The translations under genes were made by a program, and so were the position numbers. The notes below the pieces were generated by a model. That model had not been told where the DNA came from. It saw only the letters and a program-made list of their open reading frames with translations, and did not search any database. This document shows, in pieces, positions 21,903-32,052 of a stretch of 63,202 nucleotides of DNA. Origin of the DNA: an uncultured Oscillospiraceae bacterium (GTDB taxonomy: Bacteria; Bacillota; Clostridia; Oscillospirales; Oscillospiraceae); contig CAJTLI010000014.1 in NCBI GenBank assembly GCA_910577525.1, forward strand, positions 1-63,202, written 5' to 3'. Each line of letters begins with the position of its first letter. The first letter of the stretch is position 1.

Positions 21903-24161
21903 ATGAAAAAACGGATTCTTCCCCTGCTTCTGGCTGTTGCCCTCTGCTTTGGACTGTGCGGGCGGGCGTTCGCCGCCTCCGAACCCAAGACGCTGTTCTA
22001 TGAGGACGGCGGCACGGACAGGGTGGATTTCGATGGCTACACGGAACGGCTGGAGCCGTCCATGGAGCTGGCCAGCGGCATCAGCGGCTGGCTGTCCACT
22101 CAGGAGCGGGCCGTTCTCCAGCTGCTGAAGGCGCAGTTTCTCAGAGCGGCCAACGGCCAGACCGAAAGCACCGAATTCGTGCTGGACACCAGGAGCCTGG
22201 GCCTCGTGCGCACGTCGCGGGGCATTCAGAATGTGACCGGCTACAACATTCTGATCGCGCTGTTGCTGGACTGCCCCTATGAGCAGTATTGGTTTGACAA
22301 GACCAAGGGCTGGTCGACCTCGTGGAAGTATGACTCTAACGGAAGAGTGAGCTCCATGACCTTCAAATGCACCGCCTCCGTGGACTATGCCAAGGCCGCC
22401 CCCGGGCAGGGAAACTATTACCGGTACCGGCTGGATACCGCCAAAACCAGCGCGGCCCGCCAGTACATGAACAACGCCATGGCGGTGGTGCAGCAGAACA
22501 GCGGTAAGAGCGACTACGAGAAGCTGACCGCCTACCGGGACTATATCTGCGACCAGGTGGAGTACGACTACGACGCCGTCGAAACCGACCGAAGCTACGG
22601 CGACCCCTGGCAGCTGATCGGCGCCTTTGACAATAACCCCAGCACCAACATCGTCTGCGAGGGGTATTCCAAGGCGTTCCAATATCTGTGCGACCTGTCC
22701 ACCTTCACCAACGACATCGACTGCTACATGGCCACGGGCGACACCTCCGGGCCCCATATGTGGAACCTGATCCGGATCAACGGCGAAAGCTATGTGGTGG
22801 ACGTCACGAACTGCGACGGCAGAGACCGGTCGTTCCCGTTCCTGAACGGGGCCGCCGACGCCACGGAAAACGGCTTTACGGCCCGCGATAAATATTCCAT
22901 CCACTACAGCTACGATGTGGAGATGAAGCAGGTGTACGGCGGCTCTTTCATCACGCTGGCCCCCGCCAACGTGGACCCCGCCGAGCTATCGGGCGCCGGG
23001 GTCACGCCGCCCCCCACCCCGACGCCTGAGCCTACGCCCGAGCCCACCCCGGCCCCGACGCCCGAGCCCACGCCCGAGCCCACCCCGGCCCCGGAGCCTG
23101 AGCCCACCCCCGCGCCCGCCGGCGACCTGGGGGTAGACTTCTCCAAGCTGCGGATCAACGAGCTGGGCGCCACGTCCGGGGAGGACCGGTCCTACACCTT
23201 GGGCGACACCGGGGCGAATCTGTCCGTTTTGGTGTTTGGCAGCGTGCGAAGCGGCAACGCGAAGGATGTGGTCACAGCCGTGCTGCGGGACATGGTCTAT
23301 CTGAACGTGTCCAACTGCCAGGTTTACCTCTTTGAGACCCTGCGCGACACGGAGACGAGCCAGATACGGCAGTACGTCCAGAACGTCTCCTCGCCCCATG
23401 CCCACGTGGCCGCCGACTTCAAGGACGGCCAGGGGAGATACGTCTACGACGGTTTGTTCTGGAAAATCAGCGATATCTGCGACGGGGTGTATCCCTCCGG
23501 CGCGACGGCCACCATGCCCGCCGTGTGCGTGCTGGACAAGGATCTCAAGCCCATTTACTTCTGCTCCTATAAGTCCTATGACCGCAACGCCCTTCACAAG
23601 GCCCTGCTTCTGCACACCGATATCACCTTCAGTGATGTCCCCGCCGGCTCCTACTACTCCAGCGCGGTGGTCTGGGCGGTGCTGGAGGACATCACCAACG
23701 GCAGCGGGGAAACCACCTTCAGCCCCACCCGGGAGTGCACCCACATGGAGATCATCACCTTCCTGTGGCGGGCCATGGGCAAGCCAACCGATCCCTCGTA
23801 CACAGCGCCCTCCTGGTGCGGCGTCTCCCCCGGGCACTATGCCTATACCGCCCTGGGCTGGGCCGACTCCCTGGGGATGCTCAGCCACCTGAGAACCCAG
23901 GGAAAACCTGATTCCGTCTACTGCACCCGCGCCCAGACCATGGAATATATCTGGACGGCCTTCGGCAAGCCCGGCGGCAGCGGCAGGAGCTTCTCTGATG
24001 TGCCCAGCTCTATGTCCTATGCTCAGGCTGTATCCTGGGCGGTGGACAACGGGATCACCAATGGCGCCGGCGGCAGCCAGTTCAGCCCCAACACGGTGTG
24101 CGACCGCGGGCAGATCGTCACCTTCCTCCAGCGGGCCTTTGTGGAGGACGCCCGGATCTGA
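21903..24161 (+). CDS. Secreted transglutaminase-like protein with SLH repeats
   Basis: 752 aa from ATG 21903 (GAGGAGATAGGT upstream). Signal peptide 1-24 ending AFA. A transglutaminase-like cysteine-protease domain (about 120-335) has the triad Cys (VCEGYSKAF), His (GPHMWNLI) and Asp (YVVDVTNCD). A Pro/Thr/Glu linker of TPEPTPAP repeats spans about 368-410, then a 160-residue domain, then two or three SLH-type repeats (FSDVPAGSYYSSAVVWAVLE and FSDVPSSMSYAQAVSWAVDN, each ending with an RGQIVTFL-like or MEIITFLW segment) that bind cell-wall polymers. It likely acts at the cell surface on proteins or peptides. Divergent from the thiolase operon, with its own promoter and terminator. Confidence 0.88.
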   Translation: MKKRILPLLLAVALCFGLCGRAFAASEPKTLFYEDGGTDRVDFDGYTERLEPSMELASGISGWLSTQERAVLQLLKAQFLRAANGQTESTEFVLDTRSLGLVRTSRGIQNVTGYNILIALLLDCPYEQYWFDKTKGWSTSWKYDSNGRVSSMTFKCTASVDYAKAAPGQGNYYRYRLDTAKTSAARQYMNNAMAVVQQNSGKSDYEKLTAYRDYICDQVEYDYDAVETDRSYGDPWQLIGAFDNNPSTNIVCEGYSKAFQYLCDLSTFTNDIDCYMATGDTSGPHMWNLIRINGESYVVDVTNCDGRDRSFPFLNGAADATENGFTARDKYSIHYSYDVEMKQVYGGSFITLAPANVDPAELSGAGVTPPPTPTPEPTPEPTPAPTPEPTPEPTPAPEPEPTPAPAGDLGVDFSKLRINELGATSGEDRSYTLGDTGANLSVLVFGSVRSGNAKDVVTAVLRDMVYLNVSNCQVYLFETLRDTETSQIRQYVQNVSSPHAHVAADFKDGQGRYVYDGLFWKISDICDGVYPSGATATMPAVCVLDKDLKPIYFCSYKSYDRNALHKALLLHTDITFSDVPAGSYYSSAVVWAVLEDITNGSGETTFSPTRECTHMEIITFLWRAMGKPTDPSYTAPSWCGVSPGHYAYTALGWADSLGMLSHLRTQGKPDSVYCTRAQTMEYIWTAFGKPGGSGRSFSDVPSSMSYAQAVSWAVDNGITNGAGGSQFSPNTVCDRGQIVTFLQRAFVEDARI

Positions 24162-24182
24162 TCTAAAACCCACAAAACAGAG

Positions 24183-24217
24183 CGGCGGGAGGGTGCTGAA
24201 CCCTCCCGCCGTTTTTT
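24183..24217 (+). terminator. Terminator of the transglutaminase gene
   Basis: Perfect stem CGGCGGGAGGGT / ACCCTCCCGCCG, five-base loop, six T. Convergent with the Ca2+ ATPase gene, whose stop is 13 bases away. Confidence 0.9.
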
Positions 24218-24229
24218 ACGGCAGACAGT

Positions 24230-26875
24230 TTAGGTTTTGGCCGGCCGTTTCTCCGGGCTTCCTCGCCGGACGGCCTTTTCAATTTCGCACACCACCAGCG
24301 GCGTGAGGGACAGCCCCAGCACCACCAGCCACTCCACGGCGTTCAGGGCACACACCTGGAACACCAACATGAGGGGGGGCGCCAGCAGAACGGACAGCTG
24401 TAAAGCCATGCCCACCAGAAACGCCTTGTTCATGGCCGGATTGGTCAGCAGGCCGATGTGGGCGATGGACTGGGTCTCGCTGCGCACGTCGTAGGCGTGG
24501 AAGAGCTGGCAGAAGGTGAGGGTGGCGAAGGCCATGGTGTTGGCGGTGGCGTCGGCCAGGGAGGGGTCGCTGAGGACGTACTCCCCCAAATAATAGGCCG
24601 CCAGGGTCAGCAGGCCCACCATCAGCCCCTGCCAGGCCAGCCGGATGGAAAACTGCTTTGTAAAGAGGGGCTCCGAGGCGGACCGGGGCTTTTCCTCCAT
24701 GACGGAGGGCTCCACCGGCTCCATGCCCAGGGCCAGGGCGGGGAGGGAGTCCGTCACCAGATTCAGCCACAGCAGCTGAACCGCCACCAGGGGGGGCTGG
24801 TGGAAGTTGAACAAGGTGGCCAGAAACAGGGTGACAATCTCGCCGATGTTGCAGGAGAGCAGATAGTGAATGGCCTTTTTGATGTTGGAGTAAATGCCCC
24901 GGCCCTGTTCCACCGCTTTGACAATGGTGGCAAAATTGTCGTCGGTGAGGATCATGTCCGCCGCGCCCTTGGCCACGTCCGTCCCCGTAATCCCCATGGC
25001 GCAGCCGATGTCGGCTACCTTCAGGGCGGGGGCGTCGTTCACCCCGTCTCCCGTCATGGCCACCACCATGCCCTTTTTCTGCCAGGCCTTCACGATGCGC
25101 ATTTTGTGCTCCGGGGACACCCGGGCGTAGACGGAGAATTTGTCCACATCCTGCTCCAGCAGCTCCTGGGGCATGAAGTCCAGGTCCTCGCCAGTGATGG
25201 CCAGGTCGCCGGGCCGGAAGATGTTCAGCTCCCGGGCGATGGCCACGGCAGTGAGCTTGTGGTCCCCGGTGATCATCACCGGGCGGATGCCCGCGGCGTA
25301 GCACTGGGCCACCGCGTCCTTCACCTCCAGCCGGGGCGGGTCGATCATACCCACCAGCCCGGCAAAGGTGAGGTTGGACTCCAGTTCCCCGCTGGCGGGG
25401 TTTCCAGAGGGTAATTGATCGATATCTTTATACCCGCAGGCGAGGACCCGCAGGGCCTGGTCCGCCATGGAGGCGTTGGCGGTCTCCACGTCCCGGGCCA
25501 GGGAGGCGGTGAGAGGGACCACGGATCCGGCCAGAATGTGGGTGCACCGGGACAGCAGCACATCCGGGGCCCCCTTCACCATAACCCGGTATTTCCCGGG
25601 ACGGCCGGGCAGGGGGTGGACAGTGCTCATCAGCTTCCGGTCGGAGTCGAAGGGCAGCTCGGCCACCCGGGGCGTCTCCCGCTCCAGGGCGTTTTTGTCC
25701 AGGCCGTCGGCCAGGGCGGCGTCCACAAAGGCGGTCTCGGTGGGGTCTCCGGTGGTCTTGCCGTCGGGATGGAGCACCGTGTCGTTGCACAGGGCCCCGA
25801 TGGCCAGCACCTCCCGGCGGTGCCGGTCGCCGGAGGTCCACACCTGCTTCACCGTCATGCGGTTCTGGGTCAGGGTGCCCGTCTTGTCCGAGCAGATCAC
25901 CCCGGCGCAGCCCAGGGTTTCCACGGCGGGCAGCTTTTTCACAATGGCGTTGTGCTTCACCATCCGCTGGACTCCCAGGGCCAGCACAATGGTGACGATG
26001 GCGGGCAGGCCCTCCGGGATGGCGGCCACCGCCAGGGACACGGCGGCCATTAGCATCTCCAGGATGGGGCGGTGGTACAGCATTCCCACCCCGAACATGA
26101 CGGCGCACACCGCCAGACATACAAAGGACAGGGTTTTGGAGATCTCCGCCAGCTTTCGCTGGAGGGGGGTGGAGGTGTCCTCCTCCCCCAGGAGCATCCC
26201 GGCGATGCGGCCCACCTCGGTGTTCATGCCGGTGTCCGTCACCACGCACACGGCCCGGCCGTTGGTGATGACGGTGGAGGAGATCACCATGTTGCTCCGG
26301 TCGCCCAGCACGGTCCCGGCGGGCAGCGCCTCATCCGCCTGTTTGTCCACCGGGACGGACTCCCCCGTCATGGCGGACTCGTCCGCCTTCAGGTTGGCGC
26401 ACTCCAGAATCCGGGCATCGGCGGGCACCAGGTCCCCCGCCTCCAGCACGATGATGTCCCCGGGCACCAGGGCGTCGGTCTCCAGCCGGAGCTGTTCCCC
26501 GCCCCGGATCACCTTGGCCAGGGGGGCGGACATCTTTTGCAGGGCCTCCAGGGCCTTTTCCGCGCTGTCCTCCTGGGAGATGGAGATACAGGCGTTCACC
26601 GCCACGATGACCAGGATGATGAAGGCCTCCACCCAGTCCTCCCCCCCGGAGGACAGCAGGGACAGAGCCGCCGCCGCCAGCAGAACGAGAATCATCGGGT
26701 CCTTCATCTGGTCCAGGAACCGGGCCCACAAGGGCTTTTTCGCCTGTCCGGCCAGCTTGTTGGGGCCGTACTGCGCCAGCCGTTCCTCCGCCTTCCGGGG
26801 GGACAGGCCGGAAGCGCGGCTGGTGTCCAGCTCCTTCAGCGTCTGGCCGGGGGTCTTGGCATACCATTGGCTCAT
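24230..26875 (-). CDS. P-type Ca2+-transporting ATPase
   Basis: 881 aa, P2A-type. Landmarks in order: N-terminal cation-ATPase domain, TGESVPVDK actuator loop, PEGL in membrane helix 4 (AAIPEGLPAIVTI), phosphorylation site DKTGTLTQN, GDGVNDAPALK hinge, and a C-terminal set of about six membrane helices ending in the cytoplasmic VCEIEKAVRRGSPEK. The NLVTDSLPALALG stretch in M6 is typical of PMR1/SERCA-like bacterial calcium pumps (CaxP, LMCA1). It exports Ca2+ (possibly Mn2+) in exchange for protons. It stands alone between two terminators; the upstream region 26876-26950 shows no clear promoter. Confidence 0.93.
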   Translation of the reverse strand: MSQWYAKTPGQTLKELDTSRASGLSPRKAEERLAQYGPNKLAGQAKKPLWARFLDQMKDPMILVLLAAAALSLLSSGGEDWVEAFIILVIVAVNACISISQEDSAEKALEALQKMSAPLAKVIRGGEQLRLETDALVPGDIIVLEAGDLVPADARILECANLKADESAMTGESVPVDKQADEALPAGTVLGDRSNMVISSTVITNGRAVCVVTDTGMNTEVGRIAGMLLGEEDTSTPLQRKLAEISKTLSFVCLAVCAVMFGVGMLYHRPILEMLMAAVSLAVAAIPEGLPAIVTIVLALGVQRMVKHNAIVKKLPAVETLGCAGVICSDKTGTLTQNRMTVKQVWTSGDRHRREVLAIGALCNDTVLHPDGKTTGDPTETAFVDAALADGLDKNALERETPRVAELPFDSDRKLMSTVHPLPGRPGKYRVMVKGAPDVLLSRCTHILAGSVVPLTASLARDVETANASMADQALRVLACGYKDIDQLPSGNPASGELESNLTFAGLVGMIDPPRLEVKDAVAQCYAAGIRPVMITGDHKLTAVAIARELNIFRPGDLAITGEDLDFMPQELLEQDVDKFSVYARVSPEHKMRIVKAWQKKGMVVAMTGDGVNDAPALKVADIGCAMGITGTDVAKGAADMILTDDNFATIVKAVEQGRGIYSNIKKAIHYLLSCNIGEIVTLFLATLFNFHQPPLVAVQLLWLNLVTDSLPALALGMEPVEPSVMEEKPRSASEPLFTKQFSIRLAWQGLMVGLLTLAAYYLGEYVLSDPSLADATANTMAFATLTFCQLFHAYDVRSETQSIAHIGLLTNPAMNKAFLVGMALQLSVLLAPPLMLVFQVCALNAVEWLVVLGLSLTPLVVCEIEKAVRRGSPEKRPAKT

Positions 26876-26951
26876 GTGATTAACACTCCTTTTTACTACC
26901 TCTAACTATAGCGATTCGCCGGGTCGAATGGTAGGGAAGGGGACAAGCAGA

Positions 26952-26996
26952 AAACAAAAAAGACCTATCCGCAGTCTCAGACTGCGGATAGGTCTT
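26952..26996 (-). terminator. Terminator of the PpiC lipoprotein gene
   Basis: Perfect 17-bp stem AAGACCTATCCGCAGTC / complement with a three-base loop; on the minus strand it is followed by TTTTTTG. It lies 300 bases past the stop at 27298. Confidence 0.85.
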
Positions 26997-27297
26997 ACCG
27001 TTTCATCCCCGGCCCCCGCAAAGCCGTCCCTTGGCTTTGCGGGGAGAGGAGGCGCGGCGCGGCGGACGGGCTTTCCCCAAAGGGGGAAGCGAGTGAGCGC
27101 GGCCTGTGCCGGCAAGGACCAGGCGGAAACCGCCTTGCTGTTGGCCCTTGTCACGGGATAAATCCCGCCGGTTACTCCCCTATCACATTGGAAAGATGAT
27201 AGCAGATGGGGAAGGATTTGTCAAGGGGAGGATTTGAACGGCCCGCGCCCGCTGTCAAGGCAGCGGACGGACCGCGAGCCGGGGCGCGCTGGGCGGC
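26997..27297. other. Long non-coding 3' region with a second hairpin
   Basis: No gene seen. Stem CCCCGCAAAGCC / GGCTTTGCGGGG (27014-27044) and GC-rich imperfect repeats (GGGCTTTCCCCAAAGGGGGAAGC). Either a long 3' UTR of the PpiC gene or an old element; no similarity to the six-copy repeat. Confidence 0.5.
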
Positions 27298-28479
27298 TCA
27301 GCCCACCCCTCCGCTCTCCACCGGGGCGCTCTCGGCGGGGCGCTGGGCGGACAGGGCGTTTTGATATGCGGTCAGACGGCTGTAGAAATCGGCCACGTCC
27401 AACGCCGTCAGGGCATCGGACTGGGAGGTCTCCGCCTCCTCCAGCCACTGGGACACAAGGGAGTTGAAGGCGTCCTGGCGGCAGGCCTCCCGGTGCTCCT
27501 CCAGCTGCTCGTCGGTGAGGGCCAGGCGGAGCATGATGTGATAGCCGTAGTCCGTCTCCACAATGCCGGACAGCTGGCCCGGCTCCAGCTCCAGCGCCGC
27601 TTCCCGGAAGCCGCCCACCAGGTTGTCGGTGCTGTCAAAGACATAGCCGTCGGGGGCGGCCAGGGCGCCGTCCTCCGTGCGGCCGTCCTCGCTGTGCTCG
27701 TTCATCAGCTCGTCGAACTTGGCGGGCAGGTCCTCCGCCCCCTGGAGCTGGGCCAGCAGGTCCCCGGCCTGGGTCTTTTTCTCCGCGATCACGTCCTCGG
27801 CCAGGGGCTGGTTGGCGTCGTCCACCGTCTTGAGGAGGATGTGCTTGACGGAGAAGATGCCCTGACCGGCGATATACTGATTCAGCTCCTCCTCGGTGGG
27901 CTCGTGGGTGACGGCGGCCAGCACGTTGTCGTAATAGGTGCTGGTGGCGGTGATGAACTCGGCGCTCTCAGGGGTGAGGCCCCAGTAGAGGACGGCGTCC
28001 TCCGGGCCGGAGTCCTCCACCGCCTTGGCGATCTCCTCCGCCTGGGCATCGGTGGGCAGGCAGCCCAGCTCCGCCGCCTTCTGCCGGATGACGGTGTGAT
28101 AGTTGGTCATATAGACCGCGTCCTGGAGCAGCTCGCTGGCCACGTCCGCCAGGGTCTTGCCGTAGTAGGACAGATAGACCTGGTTACGGGCGCAGTTGAC
28201 AGCCAGCATGTAGAGGAACAGGTCGGCGTGGATGTCCGTGCCGTTGAGGGTGAGCAGCACATCGTCGGAGGACAGGCCGGCGGCGAATTGCAGCACGTCC
28301 TGGGTCAGGTCCACGTCAACGGCGGGGGAGGCGCTGGGGCCGGCGGAGGCGGCGGGGTCCGGAGAGGTGGAGGGGCCAGGGGAAGGGCTTTCCGTGCTGT
28401 CTCCGGCGGTGCAGGCGAACAGGGACAGAGCCATGGCCCCGGATAACAGCAGGGCCGCAAGGCGTTTCCAAAGTTTCAT
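27298..28479 (-). CDS. Peptidyl-prolyl isomerase lipoprotein (PpiC/SurA/PrsA type)
   Basis: 393 aa from ATG 28479 (GGAG six bases upstream). Signal peptide with lipobox LFAC, so Cys23 becomes the lipidated N-terminus. A Ser/Pro/Ala-rich spacer (about 25-60) leads to a SurA-N-like helical chaperone region and the parvulin domain (VKHILLKTVDD... GRTEDGALAAPDGYVFDSTDNLVGGFREAALELEPGQ split across about 210-325; GYHIMLRL end). Members help fold secreted proteins outside the membrane. The C-terminal 30 residues are low-complexity. It follows mfd on the same strand 84 bp away and may be partly co-transcribed with it. Confidence 0.9.
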   Translation of the reverse strand: MKLWKRLAALLLSGAMALSLFACTAGDSTESPSPGPSTSPDPAASAGPSASPAVDVDLTQDVLQFAAGLSSDDVLLTLNGTDIHADLFLYMLAVNCARNQVYLSYYGKTLADVASELLQDAVYMTNYHTVIRQKAAELGCLPTDAQAEEIAKAVEDSGPEDAVLYWGLTPESAEFITATSTYYDNVLAAVTHEPTEEELNQYIAGQGIFSVKHILLKTVDDANQPLAEDVIAEKKTQAGDLLAQLQGAEDLPAKFDELMNEHSEDGRTEDGALAAPDGYVFDSTDNLVGGFREAALELEPGQLSGIVETDYGYHIMLRLALTDEQLEEHREACRQDAFNSLVSQWLEEAETSQSDALTALDVADFYSRLTAYQNALSAQRPAESAPVESGGVG

Positions 28480-28563
28480 GTGATTCTCCAATCCATGCGG
28501 TGAGTTTTTTCAGGTGAAATGCCGCTGGGGAGCATTATACACCCATCGGCAGGGAAATGCAAA

Positions 28564-31500
28564 TCAGGATTTCGGGGCCAGCAGGGCGGCGTACCGCTCC
28601 ACCGCCTGGGCCGCCGTCCGCAGGGGGTCGTCGGACCGGCGCAGCTTCAGGGTGAGGGCGGGGGCGTCGCCGGGGGAGAACAGCATCCGGCCGGGGTACT
28701 GCCCCGCCAGGGCGGCGATGGCCTCCAGCTCAAAACGCTCCAGGGCGAAAATCAGGGAGGCGCCCTTTTGGGAGATGTCCTTGATATGGCAGGCCGCCCC
28801 CTGCCCCCGGAGCAGGGCCACCGACAGCAGGTTGTTTACCTGCCGGGGCGGGTCGCCGAAGCGGTCGATGAGCTCATCCGTCACGTCGTCGGCATCCTCC
28901 TGAGTCCGCACCCGGGCGATGCGGCGGTACAGGTCCATCCGCTGGCCCGGGTCTGGGACGTATTTATCCGGAATGGAGGCGGAGACCGTCAAGTCCACCG
29001 TGCATTCGGGCAGGCGTTCGGGCTTTACGCCTTTCTCCTCCAGCACGGCCTCCTCCAGAAGCTTTAAATAGAGGTCATAGCCCACGCTCATGAGAAAGCC
29101 GGACTGCTCCGGGCCCAGCAGGTTGCCCGCGCCGCGAATCTCCAGGTCCCGCATGGCGATTTTGAAGCCGGACCCGAACTCGGCGTACTCCCGGATGGCG
29201 GACAGCCGCTTGGCGGCGATTTCCGTGAGCACCTTGCCCTGCCGGTAGGTCATATAGGCGTAGGCCCGCCGGGCGGAGCGGCCCACCCGGCCCCGAATTT
29301 GGTGGAGCTGGCTGAGCCCCATTTTGTCCGCATCCTCAATGATGAGGGTGTTCACGTTGGCGATGTCAATGCCCGTCTCGATGATGGTGGTGCACACCAG
29401 CACGTCCACCTCCCCGTCGGACACCCGGGTCATCACGTCGCCCAGCTCCTCTTGGCTCATCTTGCCGTGGCCCACCGCCACCTCGGACTCCGGCCCCAGC
29501 ATGTCCTTGATGCGGGCGGCGGTGCGTTGGATGGTGTCCACCCGGTTGTGGAGGTAGTACACCTGGCCCCCCCGCTCCAGCTCCCGGCGCATGGCGTCAC
29601 ACAGCACCGACCAGTCGTGCTCCAGCACGTAGGTCTGCACCGGCTGGCGGTTGGAGGGGGGCTCCTCGATGGCGGACATGTCCCGGATGCCGGACAGGGC
29701 CATGTTCAAGGTGCGGGGGATGGGGGTGGCGGACAGGGTGAGCACGTCCACCTGTTTGGACATCTCCTTGAGCCGCTCCTTGTGGGTGACGCCGAAGCGC
29801 TGTTCCTCGTCCACCACCAGAAGGCCCAGGTCCTTGAAGTGTACGTCCTTTTGCAGCAGCCGGTGGGTGCCGATGAGCAGGTCCACCGAGCCGTTCTCCA
29901 CCCCGGCCAGGGCCTTTTTCATCTGGGCGGAGGTGCGGAAGCGGCTGACCACCTCGATCTCCACCGGGTACTTGGCGAACCGGGAGCGGGCGGTCAAATA
30001 GTGCTGGCGGGCCAGCACGGTGGTGGGCACCAGGATCGCCGCCTGCTTGCCGTCCAGCACGCACTTCATGACAGCCCGCAGAGCCACCTCCGTTTTGCCG
30101 TAGCCCACGTCGCCGCACAGCAGCCGGTCCATGGGCCGGGGGGTCTCCATATCCTGTTTGATCTCCCGGATGGAGCGCAGCTGGTCCTCCGTCTCGTCGT
30201 AGGGGAAATCGTCCTCGAACTCCTTCTGCCAGGGGGAGTCGGGGGCGAAGGCGTAGCCCGGCTGGCGCTGGCGCTGGGCGTAGAGCTGAATCAGCCCCTT
30301 GGCCAGGTCCTTGACGGCCTTGCGGGTGCGGGTCTTGGCCTTTTCCCAGTCCGTCCCCCCCAGCTTGGACAGCTTTTTGGTCTCCGGGTCGTCCCCCGAG
30401 CCAATGTATTTGGCGATGGCGTCCAGCTGGGTGGCGGGCAGGTAGAGCACGTCCGCCCCGGCGTAAGCCAGCTTGACGTAATCCTTGTCCACCCCGTCCA
30501 CCTGCATCTTCACCATGCCCACGAACCGGCCGATGCCGTGGTGCTCGTGGACGATCAGGTCCCCGGGGGACAGGTCGGTGAAGGAGTCCACCTTCCGGCG
30601 GTCGGCGGCGTGCTTCAGGCGCTTGCCTTTTCTTCTTGGCTCGTTCCCCCCCTCGGTGAGCACCGCGTAGGGACAGCCGATGTAGTCGAACCCCGCCGAC
30701 AGCCCCCCCACAGCGATCACGATCCCCCCCGGCTGGGGCAGGTCGTGGAGCTGGAAGTCCACCGCCGAGCGGATCCTCCGCTCCCGGAGCATGGATTGCA
30801 GGTTCAGCGCCCGCTGCTCGCTGCCCACCAGCACCACCGCGGCGGCGTTGGAGGTCTGGAGCTGGGTCAGGTCCGCCGCCGCCGTGTCCAGGCTGGCCCC
30901 GAAGGAGGACAGCTGGCGGCCCTGGGCGGTCAGGATATCCCGGGGCGGCAGGGGGGGGTTGGAGGTGGTGAAGGAGTCCAGAAAGCAGAGGGCGTGGTCG
31001 GACAGGACGGCCATGAGGTCGTCCAGCCCGGCGGCAAAGACGGCGTGTTTCCCCTCCACGGCCCCGTTCTCGATCAGGGTTTTCACGTCCTCGTTCAGCT
31101 GCCACAGCCAGTTTTTGCCCCGCTCCGCCACCCGGCTGGACTCGGACAGGCAGACCACCGCGTCCGGAGGCAGGTGGTGTGCGGCGGTGGCCAGGGTCTT
31201 ATAACGGGCGGGAAGGCCCCGGTCGTTCTGCCGCTCCCAGTTCCCGTTTTCATCCTTAACCGGCAGAAGCTCGCTGACGGGTAAAAAAACAGCCTTGTCC
31301 AGCCGTCCCACCCGGCGCTGGGAGGACACGTCGAACAGCCCCATGGAGTCCACGTCCCGGTCCCAGAACTCCACCCGGACGGGATCGTCCATGCCGGGGG
31401 AGAACACGTCCAGAATGCCCCCCCGCAGGGCGAACTGACCCACGCCCTCCACCTGTTGGCAGCGGGTATAGCCCAGCGACGCCAGGCGGTCCGCCAGCTC

Positions 31501-31950
31501 CTCCGGGTCATAGCTGCCCGTGATATCCAGGGCTACGGTGTGGGCGGCCAGCTCCCCGGGGGGCAGGGTGCGCTGCAAGAGGCCCTCCACCGTGGCGGCG
31601 ATGAGCTTTGCCCTGCCCTGAGCCATGGCGTGGAAGGCGGCAAGACGCCGGTGCTCCCACTGCCGGGAGGCCACCGCTCCCTCGTGGAACAGGAATTCCC
31701 GGGCACCCAGCATGACGGAGGGTTCCCCGGTCAGTGCCGTCACGTCCGCCGCCAGCCGGACGCACTCCCCCTCGTCGGCGCACACCAGCACCACCGGGCA
31801 GTCCAGCCGGTTCAGCAGGCCCGCAGCGAAGTGGGCCCGGTGGACCGGGGAGAGGCCCGCCACCTCCACCGGGGAGCGGCCGGACTCCAGGTCCGCCGCC
31901 AGCCGGGCGAACTCGGGCACGGCGTCTAAAATGTTCAATAACATTTTCAT
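28564..31950 (-). CDS. mfd: Transcription-repair coupling factor
   Basis: 1128 aa from ATG 31950 (GAGG eight bases upstream), close to the usual 1150-1180. The protein pushes stalled RNA polymerase off DNA lesions and recruits UvrA. UvrB-like N-terminal module, RNAP-interacting domain (DLSPGDLIVHEHHGIGRFVG at about 480-500), RecG-like helicase with Walker A GDVGYGKTEVALRA and DEEQRFGVTHKERL, then the TRG motif region (GRVGRSARRAYAYM) and the C-terminal domain 7. An extension upstream to 32085 would run into repeat copy D and is rejected. pth lies 1.3 kb upstream, with an XRE cassette in between; pth-mfd are direct neighbours in many Firmicutes. Confidence 0.97.
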   Translation of the reverse strand: MKMLLNILDAVPEFARLAADLESGRSPVEVAGLSPVHRAHFAAGLLNRLDCPVVLVCADEGECVRLAADVTALTGEPSVMLGAREFLFHEGAVASRQWEHRRLAAFHAMAQGRAKLIAATVEGLLQRTLPPGELAAHTVALDITGSYDPEELADRLASLGYTRCQQVEGVGQFALRGGILDVFSPGMDDPVRVEFWDRDVDSMGLFDVSSQRRVGRLDKAVFLPVSELLPVKDENGNWERQNDRGLPARYKTLATAAHHLPPDAVVCLSESSRVAERGKNWLWQLNEDVKTLIENGAVEGKHAVFAAGLDDLMAVLSDHALCFLDSFTTSNPPLPPRDILTAQGRQLSSFGASLDTAAADLTQLQTSNAAAVVLVGSEQRALNLQSMLRERRIRSAVDFQLHDLPQPGGIVIAVGGLSAGFDYIGCPYAVLTEGGNEPRRKGKRLKHAADRRKVDSFTDLSPGDLIVHEHHGIGRFVGMVKMQVDGVDKDYVKLAYAGADVLYLPATQLDAIAKYIGSGDDPETKKLSKLGGTDWEKAKTRTRKAVKDLAKGLIQLYAQRQRQPGYAFAPDSPWQKEFEDDFPYDETEDQLRSIREIKQDMETPRPMDRLLCGDVGYGKTEVALRAVMKCVLDGKQAAILVPTTVLARQHYLTARSRFAKYPVEIEVVSRFRTSAQMKKALAGVENGSVDLLIGTHRLLQKDVHFKDLGLLVVDEEQRFGVTHKERLKEMSKQVDVLTLSATPIPRTLNMALSGIRDMSAIEEPPSNRQPVQTYVLEHDWSVLCDAMRRELERGGQVYYLHNRVDTIQRTAARIKDMLGPESEVAVGHGKMSQEELGDVMTRVSDGEVDVLVCTTIIETGIDIANVNTLIIEDADKMGLSQLHQIRGRVGRSARRAYAYMTYRQGKVLTEIAAKRLSAIREYAEFGSGFKIAMRDLEIRGAGNLLGPEQSGFLMSVGYDLYLKLLEEAVLEEKGVKPERLPECTVDLTVSASIPDKYVPDPGQRMDLYRRIARVRTQEDADDVTDELIDRFGDPPRQVNNLLSVALLRGQGAACHIKDISQKGASLIFALERFELEAIAALAGQYPGRMLFSPGDAPALTLKLRRSDDPLRTAAQAVERYAALLAPKS

Positions 31951-32052
31951 GGGGAATACCTCGGAATGAAAAATTTGGAAGGTTTGGGTACACCTGTACC
32001 CGAAGGTTGTCCCCAGCGGGGACAGGGGCCCGCCTGCGGGCGGGACGGGGGT
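31951..32052. other. mfd leader
   Basis: 102 non-coding bases between mfd and the terminal hairpin of repeat copy D. Only the mfd ribosome site was recognised. Confidence 0.5.

Noticed and set aside
23018..23120. Tandem repeat as CRISPR or VNTR element
   Set aside because: It encodes the TPEPTPAP linker of the transglutaminase in frame; no spacers.
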